Assembly (NCBI RefSeq): GCF_037094495.1
Contig: NZ_CP146612.1
Location: forward strand, 1,240,001 to 1,304,000
Direction: 5' to 3'
DNA from: Dehalogenimonas sp. W
GTDB lineage: Bacteria; Chloroflexota; Dehalococcoidia; Dehalococcoidales; Dehalococcoidaceae
DNA: 64,000 nt
Of the stretch, positions 30,046-37,726 are shown piece by piece. Under the pieces are notes generated by a model, which searched no databases, was not told the DNA's origin, and saw only the letters and a list, made by a program, of their open reading frames with translations. The first letter of the stretch is position 1; each line of letters opens with the position of its first letter. A program made the position numbers and the translations under genes.

Positions 30046-32223
30046 ATGGATAAAATCGCGGCTTTTGTCACCGGTAAGCCCAGGGTTATTATCGCCATCG
30101 TTGTCCTGGTCAACATCGCGGCACTGTTGTCATTTTTCCGTTTCAGCCTGGACACCGATTTCCTCAACTTCTTCGCCGATGACAACCCTGAGGTTGCCGC
30201 GTATTTTGACCTGAATCAAAAGTACGACACCGGCGAAGCGGTGACGGTCCTGCTTGAAAGTGACCAGGGCTTGCTCAACGCCGGCAATCTAGTGGCCATA
30301 TTCAATCTTCAGTCTGAAATTTCCGGGATAGGCGATGTCAGTCAATCGCAAAGCTTCATTCCGCCTCAGATTGTTGTCGGCGGAACGCCGGTGCCGGTGA
30401 CTGCCGAGTTTATCAGTCAGAATGGGCCGGTGCTGGCGCAGTTCATTGACCAGCAATATTTTATGACCGGGCAATTTTTGTCGGCTGACCGACAGAGCGG
30501 GATTTTGGTGGTCAGCGTTGAAGTCGGTGCGGATTCCGGGCCGGTGGTAGATGCTTTGAGACAGATTATCGCCGACTATCCGGAACTGTCACCTGCGCTG
30601 GCGGGTAATCCCGTTATTAAGGACACTATTGTCGGCTATCTGGTGACCATTTTGTTTATCCTGTTGCCGTTTGCCGTCGGCTTAATATTACTGGTCTTTT
30701 ATCTGATCTTACGGAATCGGCGGCTTACGCCGCTAGCAATGCTGCCAGCCGGTATCGCTGCGCTGTGGACTTTCGGCACTATTTTCTGGGGCGGTTTTGA
30801 ATTGTCGCTGGTGACGGTCATCACCCCGATTTTTATCATCGTCATTGGTTCAGCTTACGGTTTGCACTTTATCAGCCATTTTCAGGAAAATCTGGCCCGC
30901 TTCAGCGATAAGCAGACGGCTATTCGGGAAACACTGCAAATGGTGGGCACGCCGATTATCCTGGCCACGCTGACTACCATGGCCGGTTTTGGCTCTCTGA
31001 TGTTCGGCGACGCGGTTCCCATGCGCCAAATGGGCTTATTCGTCACTCTGGGTATCGGCTACGCCGGGTTGCTGGCAATCTTCTTTGTACCGGCGGTATT
31101 GAGCCACCTGAATCTGGGTACCGCGGTGCCGCCTCCGGCATCCCGGCGGCTGGGTGATCTGGTCGGCCGCGCCTCCTCTCATCGCTGGTCAATTTTTATG
31201 TTTTTCACCGCAATTGTCATCGCCGCTGCGGTATTTATCCCCAAACTGGAAGTGGTCTCCAATCAACTGATGTTTTTCAAGGAAAGTTCGGAAATTCGCC
31301 AGGCCTCGGCTCAGATTGAGGAGCATTTCGGCAGCGCCCAGCCGCTGTTCGGTGAGATCGTTTCCGATATGGGCGCTGAGGCGGTTTTTAACGCTGAAGA
31401 AGCCGCCCGTTTACTGGCGGTAGAGCGGGACCTGGAAGCACAGCCCGGTATCAGAAGCGTCACTTCAGTATTTGACCTGATCGCCGGCTTCAGCCGGATG
31501 AGTACCGGACTTGATGCCTACCCGGCAAATCCAGCTATCGTACAGGCCTTTCTGGCGCAACTCGGCGACGGCACAAAGAGCTGGATATCCGATGATGCTT
31601 TTCGGATGTTCATCCGGCCGGTGGATATTGAAGCGGATGAAATTGACGGTATTCTGGCCTGGGCGGCCGCTGAGCCTTCGGTCAAAGTTATTACCGGGAT
31701 GCCGATTCTCTTTGACCAGTTCAACCAGATCGTAGTGGATAGTCAGGTGCGCAGTCTGGGACTGGCTTTGGTGCTGGTGTTTCTGATGTTGTTGATAACC
31801 CTGAGAAGCCTCAAGGCGGCCGTGGTGGGCTTATTGCCTATTGTTCTGACCATTGCCGCCGTCCTGACCTTCCTGGTGGTCAGTAACTTTAATTTGAATG
31901 TCCTGACGGCGAATTTGTCCGCCATCGTTATCGGCGTCGGCGTGGACTATTCCATTCATCTGATTTCCGGAATCTATTACTTCCGCCGGCAGGGGCTTGA
32001 AGGCAGCGAGGCGGTTGAGGCTGCCATCGGTTCGGTTTCCCGGCCGGTTCTGGCCAATGCCTATGGTTTGAGCATCGGTCTTTCGGTCCTGTTCTTCTCG
32101 CCGCTCTTAATTCATATTCAGGCATCGGCGGTGATGTGGGTGGCCATGGTCATTTCTTCAGCTGCGGCACTGCTGATAATTCCCCAGTTTTATCGCGGTC
32201 GCCGAGGCCCGGTCAAACTATGA
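30046..32223 (+). CDS. RND-superfamily (MMPL/HAE3-like) exporter
   Basis: About 725 residues. Two homologous halves, each with one N-terminal helix (IIAIVVLVNIAALLSFF; WSIFMFFTAIVIAAAVFI), a large extracytoplasmic loop and a group of about five helices. The sterol-sensing-like helices include VTVITPIFIIVIGSAYGLHFISHF and ANLSAIVIGVGVDYSIHLISGIYYF, with charged residues typical of proton-coupled RND pumps. Single-polypeptide members of this type occur in archaea, Chloroflexota and actinobacteria and are proposed to move hydrophobic lipids or hopanoids. No partner genes are adjacent. Confidence 0.85.
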   Translation: MDKIAAFVTGKPRVIIAIVVLVNIAALLSFFRFSLDTDFLNFFADDNPEVAAYFDLNQKYDTGEAVTVLLESDQGLLNAGNLVAIFNLQSEISGIGDVSQSQSFIPPQIVVGGTPVPVTAEFISQNGPVLAQFIDQQYFMTGQFLSADRQSGILVVSVEVGADSGPVVDALRQIIADYPELSPALAGNPVIKDTIVGYLVTILFILLPFAVGLILLVFYLILRNRRLTPLAMLPAGIAALWTFGTIFWGGFELSLVTVITPIFIIVIGSAYGLHFISHFQENLARFSDKQTAIRETLQMVGTPIILATLTTMAGFGSLMFGDAVPMRQMGLFVTLGIGYAGLLAIFFVPAVLSHLNLGTAVPPPASRRLGDLVGRASSHRWSIFMFFTAIVIAAAVFIPKLEVVSNQLMFFKESSEIRQASAQIEEHFGSAQPLFGEIVSDMGAEAVFNAEEAARLLAVERDLEAQPGIRSVTSVFDLIAGFSRMSTGLDAYPANPAIVQAFLAQLGDGTKSWISDDAFRMFIRPVDIEADEIDGILAWAAAEPSVKVITGMPILFDQFNQIVVDSQVRSLGLALVLVFLMLLITLRSLKAAVVGLLPIVLTIAAVLTFLVVSNFNLNVLTANLSAIVIGVGVDYSIHLISGIYYFRRQGLEGSEAVEAAIGSVSRPVLANAYGLSIGLSVLFFSPLLIHIQASAVMWVAMVISSAAALLIIPQFYRGRRGPVKL

Positions 32224-32233
32224 CATGGCTTAA

Positions 32234-32263
32234 TTGAAACCTGATACCGGAAACGGCTATAAT
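32234..32263 (+). promoter_or_regulatory. Promoter of the tRNA-His/tRNA-Arg pair
   Basis: TTGAAA (32234-32239) and TATAAT (32258-32263), 18 bp apart, lie 12 bp upstream of tRNA-His. Confidence 0.7.
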
Positions 32264-32275
32264 TACGGCTTGCGC

Positions 32276-32352
32276 GGTGGGTATAGCCGAGTGGTTAAGG
32301 CGTCAGGTTGTGGCCCTGAAGATCGTGGGTTCGATCCCCACTACCCACCCCA
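32276..32352 (+). tRNA. tRNA-His (GTG)
   Basis: The anticodon loop TTGTGGC gives GTG. The acceptor GTGGGTA/TACCCAC carries the extra 5' G (32276) opposite discriminator C (32349), the identity element of tRNA-His. CCA is encoded. Confidence 0.97.
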
Positions 32353-32366
32353 GTTTGCTTTTCCCC

Positions 32367-32442
32367 GCGCCTGTAGCTCAGTGGATAGAGCATTGGTCTT
32401 CGGAACCAAGGGCCGTGGGTTCGAATCCCTCCAGGCGCGCCA
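32367..32442 (+). tRNA. tRNA-Arg (TCG), integration site
   Basis: 76 nt. The acceptor GCGCCTG/CAGGCGC, anticodon loop CTTCGGA (anticodon TCG), T loop TTCGAAT, discriminator G and encoded CCA are intact. From loop position 32 (32398) to 32444 the sequence is repeated exactly at 34795-34841, so this gene served as the attachment site of the following element and remains functional. Confidence 0.97.
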
Positions 32443-32444
32443 GT
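32398..32444 (+). repeat. Left attachment-site repeat (inside tRNA-Arg)
   Basis: A 47-bp sequence from the anticodon loop through CCA plus two bases, identical to 34795-34841. Confidence 0.9.
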
Positions 32445-32859
32445 ATTAAAGAAAAAATTTGCCCTCTTCTTGGATTCGGGAGAGGGCTTTTGTGTTCTTG
32501 CTAAGAATATCCTAACAGAGGGCTTCAATTAGGCGAATGGATTTTGGTTATAACTAGGTATCCAAACCTTTAGCAGGCGTATCCTGTAAGCCCCGGTTCT
32601 ACCGTGCCTCATGTAACCGGTTTCCTTGGTGTCCACATTTGTGGAATAATTTATTCCAATTGTGTGTCACTGTATTTGGCCGGAGAGGTTGCCGTCGATT
32701 TTGGAGAATACTTACTCATCATCCCATAGAACCTCACCTTCAAGTATTTATAGCGTCATCTGGCGCTTTCAAAATGATTGTTGACAAGTAATTCGGAATC
32801 AGGAGGAACCACAGTGAATCAAGAATTGCCGTTATTTTGTTGAATGACGATATAAGTGG
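32443..32859. other. Gene-free left end of the island
   Basis: It begins with a terminator hairpin GCCCTCT/AGAGGGC (32461-32487) followed by TTTTGTG, ending the tRNA transcript. A 17-nt palindrome TGGAATAA-t-TTATTCCA lies at 32642-32658. AGGAGG (32801-32806) stands before GTG 32814, but the frame stops after nine codons (MNQELPLFC). This looks like the leftover start of a lost gene. I see no other coding signal. Confidence 0.5.
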
Positions 32860-33339
32860 CTAAGGATATAGTCCTCTCATTCGCCAAACAAAACACGTAT
32901 AACTCTCAAAATCAACATTTAGTTCGCCGCAAACGTCTGGTATCTTTTTTTGGACTCCAGTTTTTCGTTTATCAGATACCTCGCAAGACACCACAGTACC
33001 TTTCGATACGATGGCATGAGAGATAATATATGGATCAGCCTTCCCACCCAATAACTCAAGGTCAACATCGGATAGGTCATCACCATAATTTCGGAGTACG
33101 GTGGGAAGTGCGGATACACACTTAGCGCCGGATTCCTTCTTCAGATTCGTATGTCTTGATAAAAACTTCTTCAGGCCGTCTTTTTTACAGTCAATTTCCT
33201 CAAGGACTTCCTCTGGAATTATAATCTCTTCATTCGAAGCAAGGTTGTCAAACCATGACCAAAAGGCTTTATTTGGCCCATTAGGGGGAAAATCATCTTT
33301 GTAAGCGTGAATCAAACAGCATGTGTCAAAAATATACAT
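32860..33339 (-). CDS. DUF4411 family protein (PIN-like nuclease fold)
   Basis: About 159 residues. It starts MYIFDTCCLIHAYKD, with the first PIN acidic residue at D5. Later acidic positions are in EEVLEEIDCKKDGLKKF, GGKADPYIISHAI and CEVSDKRKTGVQKKIPDVC. This is the DUF4411 pattern, related to PIN/VapC RNase toxins. The start at 33339 is 4 bp after the ImmA-type stop; the frame extends upstream without conserved sequence. By analogy it would be the toxin or effector of the pair, with the peptidase/XRE protein as controlling partner; activity is inferred. Confidence 0.82.
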   Translation of the reverse strand: MYIFDTCCLIHAYKDDFPPNGPNKAFWSWFDNLASNEEIIIPEEVLEEIDCKKDGLKKFLSRHTNLKKESGAKCVSALPTVLRNYGDDLSDVDLELLGGKADPYIISHAIVSKGTVVSCEVSDKRKTGVQKKIPDVCGELNVDFESYTCFVWRMRGLYP

Positions 33340-33343
33340 CGCC

Positions 33344-34579
33344 CTATCCAAAAACTTGGTTGAAAGCATCTATTTTTACTCGTATGAGACCGGATACTTC
33401 GATTTCAGAGATTAGGCCATCTCTTGCAGCACTGGATATGGTATGCAATAACGCACTCCCAAGTGCGTATTTCATCCTTTTGTTGTACCCAGGCCCAGAG
33501 TCTTTTTTCCTTTTCCGCTTTTCTTGAATGAATTCTTTGATTTGTTTCCATTCTTCCTGATATGCATCATACCAGCGCCAGTATTCTGATGAACTAATCT
33601 TATTTAATTGAAATAGTTTAATTGCAACAACAATCGGACTCACCTTTGCTAGTTTTGCAATTCGTCTTATTACAGCGTCGTTATCATATCCGATTGTGAA
33701 TAATTCCCAATCTTTAAGTATCGCATCTTCAGGGACAAGAAACTCCGATGCTACAAGGTCGCAAAATTTCTCAGTAGAAGGCTTTTCTGATGGTGCCTCT
33801 ACACTCCAAATATCTGTGTTGGAAATACACGCGTCTCCAAGCCAAAGATGGGTCAGTTCGTGAATGAGAGTAAAAATATTCGCCGTCTTGGTGTCGTTGG
33901 GATTAATGACTACGAAAGGTGCCATGGGGTCACTAAGTGTAAAGCCCCTGAAGACCTCAGGCGCAAAGTCAGTATGATAACTACCAAGATTACCTTGAAA
34001 AATGACAAAAATACCCTTAGACTCAGCTTTTTGACGGATTAAGTTAAGTTTTCCATCGATGGTTTTTGATTTAATATATCCAGTTGGTTCAAAGCCAAGA
34101 TATTCCCGTATGATTACAGCGAGCGATTTTGGACTGAGGCTAGTTTTGGCTGTTCCGATGAAACCAAGAGGGGGAGTGTTTGAAGAAATGAGTAAGTCAC
34201 GAGTTATTTTTTGAATCCCTTCAATTCTTCGGATCAAAGCGGAGAACTCAGCTTCAAATGATTCCTGAGCCGATTCGTATTTACCAAAAACTCGAAAATC
34301 TACTAAGCCCCGCTCCTTTTTGGGAGGGGCTGTCAAAAAAAATGTTAATACTGTCCTGCGATAAGCGTGAGCTAGTTTTTTAAGTTGGCTGAACGTGGGT
34401 GTCTCGATGCCATTTTCCCAACTCTCCAGCCTAAGAGCAGGGCTCAAACTTTCTGTTTTGATATTAGCGCCATGCCCGGCTTTCATTCCTGCTTTAAAGG
34501 CAGCACGAGTAGGAGTGAGTTTTGCTTGTAGTCTGGCCCACTTCAACATATTTGGATTAATTGGGATTTCTTGTTTCAT
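33344..34579 (-). CDS. XRE-family HTH protein with ImmA/IrrE zinc metallopeptidase domain
   Basis: About 411 residues. N-terminal helix-turn-helix (MLKWARLQAKLTPTRAAFKAG ... LRLESWENGIETPTFSQLKKLA). Middle/C-terminal ImmA/IrrE (COG2856) domain with IFTLIHELTHLWLG (HExxH at about 240-244) and a downstream FCDLVASEFLVP glutamate region completing zinc binding. Relatives cleave repressors (ImmA) or regulators (DdrO, by IrrE). Promoter on the minus strand: TTGCTA, 17 bp, TATAAT (plus 34634-34639, 34611-34616). Adjacency to DUF4411 suggests a toxin-antitoxin-like or defence module. Confidence 0.88.
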   Translation of the reverse strand: MKQEIPINPNMLKWARLQAKLTPTRAAFKAGMKAGHGANIKTESLSPALRLESWENGIETPTFSQLKKLAHAYRRTVLTFFLTAPPKKERGLVDFRVFGKYESAQESFEAEFSALIRRIEGIQKITRDLLISSNTPPLGFIGTAKTSLSPKSLAVIIREYLGFEPTGYIKSKTIDGKLNLIRQKAESKGIFVIFQGNLGSYHTDFAPEVFRGFTLSDPMAPFVVINPNDTKTANIFTLIHELTHLWLGDACISNTDIWSVEAPSEKPSTEKFCDLVASEFLVPEDAILKDWELFTIGYDNDAVIRRIAKLAKVSPIVVAIKLFQLNKISSSEYWRWYDAYQEEWKQIKEFIQEKRKRKKDSGPGYNKRMKYALGSALLHTISSAARDGLISEIEVSGLIRVKIDAFNQVFG

Positions 34580-34940
34580 AAGAATGTTAGATTGCACACT
34601 CGTGCTGGGGATTATAGTTCAACAAATACTAAATAGCAAGAAAGATTAAGGTCTATTACCGCTAACAAAATGCTTACAGATGGAGCACTACAAAAAACTG
34701 AATTGCAATATTTTACGAATAAATTAGGCTAATGATAGCAAGAAAACAAACTTGATTGGTTGTCCCTGAGGCCTTGCGGTAATGTTCTTTCGGACTTCGG
34801 AACCAAGGGCCGTGGGTTCGAATCCCTCCAGGCGCGCCAGTTTTCCTATCTTAATTTCTTCATCAGTTACGCCCGTTAAAGGGCTGGTTTTACCTGACCG
34901 TTAATTTGCCTCGTTACTCACCTCAGGGTACACTTTAGCC
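34580..34940. other. Right end of the island and attachment repeat
   Basis: Contains the minus-strand promoter of the ImmA-type gene (34611-34639), about 150 bp of A+T-rich sequence with no gene seen, the right 47-bp repeat (34795-34841), then chromosomal sequence with the arfB promoter. Confidence 0.6.
34795..34841 (+). repeat. Right attachment-site repeat (partial tRNA-Arg copy)
   Basis: Exact copy of 32398-32444. It lacks the 5' acceptor strand and D arm, so it is not a tRNA gene. Confidence 0.9.
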
Positions 34941-34941
34941 G
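34906..34941 (+). promoter_or_regulatory. arfB promoter, possibly leaderless
   Basis: TTGCCT (34906-34911), 17 bp, TACACT (34929-34934), then 6 nt to GTG 34941. No Shine-Dalgarno site is present. Confidence 0.5.
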
Positions 34942-35366
34942 TGATACCGATTACCTCCGCCATTGCTATTGCCGAAACCGAGATTACTGAATCTTTTGTC
35001 CGGGCTTCCGGACCGGGTGGGCAGAACGTCAACAAATTGGCCACCGCGGTGCAGTTGCGGTTTGACCTGGTTAATTCCCCGTCGCTGCCGGATGACATAA
35101 AGGCTCGGCTCAGGGATTTGGCTGGTAGCCGGGTTACGGAAGACGGCGTACTTATTATTGACTCCCGGCGTTTTCGCACCCAGAAGCGTAACCGGGAAGA
35201 CGCGATGGAGCGGCTGGTAGCAATTATACGTCAGGCGGCTCAGCCGCCGCCGATTCGTTATAAAACCAGACCGACCCTGGCTTCCAAATTGCGCCGCTTA
35301 GACAGCAAACGGCGAGGCGCCGACATCAAGCGCGGGCGTGGCCGGGTGGACCCGGGACGTGAATAA
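34941..35366 (+). CDS. arfB: ArfB-like peptidyl-tRNA hydrolase (ribosome rescue)
   Basis: 141 residues. The GGQ motif (residues 26-28, in RASGPGGQNVNK) catalyses peptide release. The basic C-terminal tail (YKTRPTLASKLRRLDSKRRGADIKRGRGR) is the part that enters the empty mRNA channel of stalled ribosomes in ArfB/YaeJ. Length and tail separate it from RF1/RF2. It rescues ribosomes lacking a stop codon. Confidence 0.92.
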   Translation: MIPITSAIAIAETEITESFVRASGPGGQNVNKLATAVQLRFDLVNSPSLPDDIKARLRDLAGSRVTEDGVLIIDSRRFRTQKRNREDAMERLVAIIRQAAQPPPIRYKTRPTLASKLRRLDSKRRGADIKRGRGRVDPGRE

Positions 35367-35466
35367 CCGGGTTTGCACTGCTGCTCGCTCCATATGATAA
35401 TAGTGTGCCGAACGAAACAAGTTTTATTTAGCAGGCTTTGGCTGCTCTGAGGAGATACTTCGCCCG

Positions 35467-37263
35467 ATGGCCCACGTTAATATCCAGAATGTTTCACTGA
35501 GTTTCGGCGGGTATCCGCTGTTTGAGGGCATTAACCTTACGGTGGAGCGCGGTGAAAAAGTGGCCCTGGTCGGGCGCAACGGGTCAGGAAAATCCACCTT
35601 GCTCAAATTGATTGCCGGGCTGATTCAACCGCATTCGGGCAGCATTGCCGTCCAAAAAGACATACGGGTGGCTTACCTGGACCAGTTGGTGCCGGGGGAA
35701 ACGCCCGGCTCCCTGTTTGAGGTGGTTAAATCCGGTTCAGGCCGGCTGCACCACCTGACGGAATCGGAATTGGAACGCAAGGCCGGGAAAATAATCTCCC
35801 AATTCGGGCTGGACGGTGACTGGGTCTTTAATGAACTTTCAGCCGGGCTGAAGCGTCAAGCCCTGCTGGCTAAAGCCCTTATGGCCGAGCCGGATATTCT
35901 GCTGTTAGACGAACCTACCAACCATTTGGACATTGATTCCATTAAACGCCTGGAAGATACCGTGTTGAAGTTTCGCGGTTCGGTCATACTGGTCACCCAT
36001 GACCGTGAATTTTTGCAGCAGATTGCTACCCGCATCGTAGAGATTGACCGTGGCAAACTCTTTGACCAGACCTGTGACTATCAGACCTTTCTGGAACGCC
36101 GTGAGGCGGCTGAAGAAATTGAAGCCACCGAAAATGTTTTATTTGATAAAAAGCTGGAGAAGGAAGAGGTCTGGATCCGTACCGGCATCAAAGCCCGGCG
36201 CACCCGGAATGAAGGTCGGGTGCGGGCTTTGGAAAAAATGCGGCAGACCCGACAGTCCCGCCGGCTGAAGCCGGGAGCGGTCAGGCTGACCAACCAGAAA
36301 GCCGTAAACTCCGGCAATCTGGTCGTTGAAGTTGAAGACGTCAATTTCAGCTATGAAGGCATGCCTGTAATCAAGGGTTTTAACACCACCATAATGAAAG
36401 GTGACCGGGTCGGCATCCTCGGCCCCAACGGCAGCGGCAAGACCACGTTGTTGCGCTTGCTGCTGGGGGAACTGCAGCAGGCCTCCGGCACCATCCGCCT
36501 GGGCACTAATCTGGAAATAAGTTATTCCGACCAATTGCGCGGACAACTGGATGAAACCAGGACCTTAATGGAGAATGTTTGCGAGGGCAGTGATACAGTT
36601 ACCATCAACGGCCGGTCGCGCAATATTTATGGTTATTTACAGGATTTTGAGTTTTCTCGTGAACAGGCACTATCTTACGTCTCCTGCCTTTCGGGCGGGG
36701 AACGTAACCGGCTGGTGCTGGCCAGACTGTTTACCCGTCCGTCAAACCTGCTGGTGCTGGATGAACCGACCAACGATCTTGACCTGGAAACACTGGAAAT
36801 CCTGGAGGACTACCTGCTGAAATACCAGGGCACCATCCTGATGGTCAGCCATGACCGGGCTTTTATCAACAATGTCGTCACCAGCACCCTGGTTTTTGAG
36901 GGTGACGGCACGGTTAATGAGTATATCGGCGGTTATGATGACTGGCTGCGCCAGCGGCCGGTTGATGAAAAGCCTGGCAAAGCAGCGACATCAAAAACAG
37001 TGTCGGAAAAACCCCGGCGCCAACCGGTGAAATTCGGCTTCCGCCAGCAAAAAGAATTGGAAACCTTGCCGCACACCATCCAGGCACTGGAAACAGAGCA
37101 TGAGGCGCTGTATCAGGAAATGGGTAACCCCGCCATCTACAAGAATGACGTCTCGGCACTCACCGCCAGACAGGACCGAATCAAAGAGATTGACCAGTTA
37201 CTGGCTTCGCATTATGCCCGGTGGGAGGAGTTGGAGCAACTGCACGCTGAAGCCGCTCAATGA
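35467..37263 (+). CDS. uup: ABC-F family ATPase (Uup-like)
   Basis: 598 residues, two nucleotide-binding domains and no membrane segment. Walker A sites are GRNGSGKST and GPNGSGKTT, Walker B sites LLLDEPTNHLD and LVLDEPTNDLD. The second signature is LSGGERNR but the first reads LSAGLKRQ. A linker of charged helices joins the domains, and the C-terminus (about residues 530-595) is a predicted coiled coil typical of Uup. ABC-F proteins act on ribosomes; Uup also affects DNA structure processing. The 3' end overlaps a convergent GIY-YIG gene. Confidence 0.9.
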   Translation: MAHVNIQNVSLSFGGYPLFEGINLTVERGEKVALVGRNGSGKSTLLKLIAGLIQPHSGSIAVQKDIRVAYLDQLVPGETPGSLFEVVKSGSGRLHHLTESELERKAGKIISQFGLDGDWVFNELSAGLKRQALLAKALMAEPDILLLDEPTNHLDIDSIKRLEDTVLKFRGSVILVTHDREFLQQIATRIVEIDRGKLFDQTCDYQTFLERREAAEEIEATENVLFDKKLEKEEVWIRTGIKARRTRNEGRVRALEKMRQTRQSRRLKPGAVRLTNQKAVNSGNLVVEVEDVNFSYEGMPVIKGFNTTIMKGDRVGILGPNGSGKTTLLRLLLGELQQASGTIRLGTNLEISYSDQLRGQLDETRTLMENVCEGSDTVTINGRSRNIYGYLQDFEFSREQALSYVSCLSGGERNRLVLARLFTRPSNLLVLDEPTNDLDLETLEILEDYLLKYQGTILMVSHDRAFINNVVTSTLVFEGDGTVNEYIGGYDDWLRQRPVDEKPGKAATSKTVSEKPRRQPVKFGFRQQKELETLPHTIQALETEHEALYQEMGNPAIYKNDVSALTARQDRIKEIDQLLASHYARWEELEQLHAEAAQ

Positions 37264-37540
37264 GACTGTCAAGCCGGTGATCATCCGTAATCAGTTTTTC
37301 CTTTTGATGCTTAGGTAGTTTTTTTACCTTGAGCTCCACCCGTAATGCCAGGCTTCGGGGGCCGATATTTTTTCGGAACACAATGGTAAGCGGCCCGCGG
37401 CCCCTCAGGTATTTCGCCCCGGCGGGGCCTTTCTGCCGGTGTTCGGCAAATCGCCGGTCAACATCAAGGGCGATGCCGGTATATAAACTACCGTCACCGC
37501 ATCTGATCAAGTACAGGTGCCAGGTCATGGATTCAGTCAT
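37181..37540 (-). CDS. GIY-YIG nuclease-domain protein (UvrC N-terminal-like)
   Basis: 119 residues. The core runs WHLYLIRCGDGSLYTGIALDVDRRFAEHRQKGPAGAKYLRGRGPLTIVF, giving the YxI...YTG motif, catalytic Arg and EH of small GIY-YIG proteins (YhbQ/YazA type). The last 25 residues (AVAPTPPTGHNAKPVTGQSL) are proline-rich, lie outside the domain and are encoded opposite the uup 3' end (83-bp overlap). An internal start at 37528 is possible. Confidence 0.85.
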   Translation of the reverse strand: MTESMTWHLYLIRCGDGSLYTGIALDVDRRFAEHRQKGPAGAKYLRGRGPLTIVFRKNIGPRSLALRVELKVKKLPKHQKEKLITDDHRLDSLIERLQRAVAPTPPTGHNAKPVTGQSL

Positions 37541-37726
37541 TGTTGAGATGATTTATTACTTCTGATTTGGCCTATTGTACCGCTAAATCAATCTGTGAAG
37601 CGAAGCGACTGTGGAAATGGTTTGGCGCATTTATTACTTGAGGATCGTTGGTTCCTTTGACCGGATAAAAACGAAGGCATATAATCGGAATGTTATTTTC
37701 AAACACATGACAAGCGGGGACAAAGG

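Larger units (their letters stand above)
32398..34841. mobile_element. Small tRNA-Arg-targeted genomic island without integrase
   Basis: The segment is bounded by identical 47-bp direct repeats (32398-32444 and 34795-34841), the second being the copied 3' half of tRNA-Arg. The interior is visibly more A+T-rich than the flanks and holds an XRE-ImmA metallopeptidase gene and a DUF4411 PIN-like gene, both on the minus strand. No recombinase, replication or transfer gene is present, so it either moved by an integrase acting in trans or lost its own. Confidence 0.85.

Noticed and set aside
32234-32528. Open frames across tRNA-His and tRNA-Arg
   Set aside because: They translate tRNA sequence on both strands; the RNA genes explain the region.
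34795-34841. A second tRNA-Arg gene
   Set aside because: Only the 3' half from the anticodon loop to CCA is present; there is no 5' acceptor strand, D arm or anticodon 5' stem. It is an attachment-site copy.
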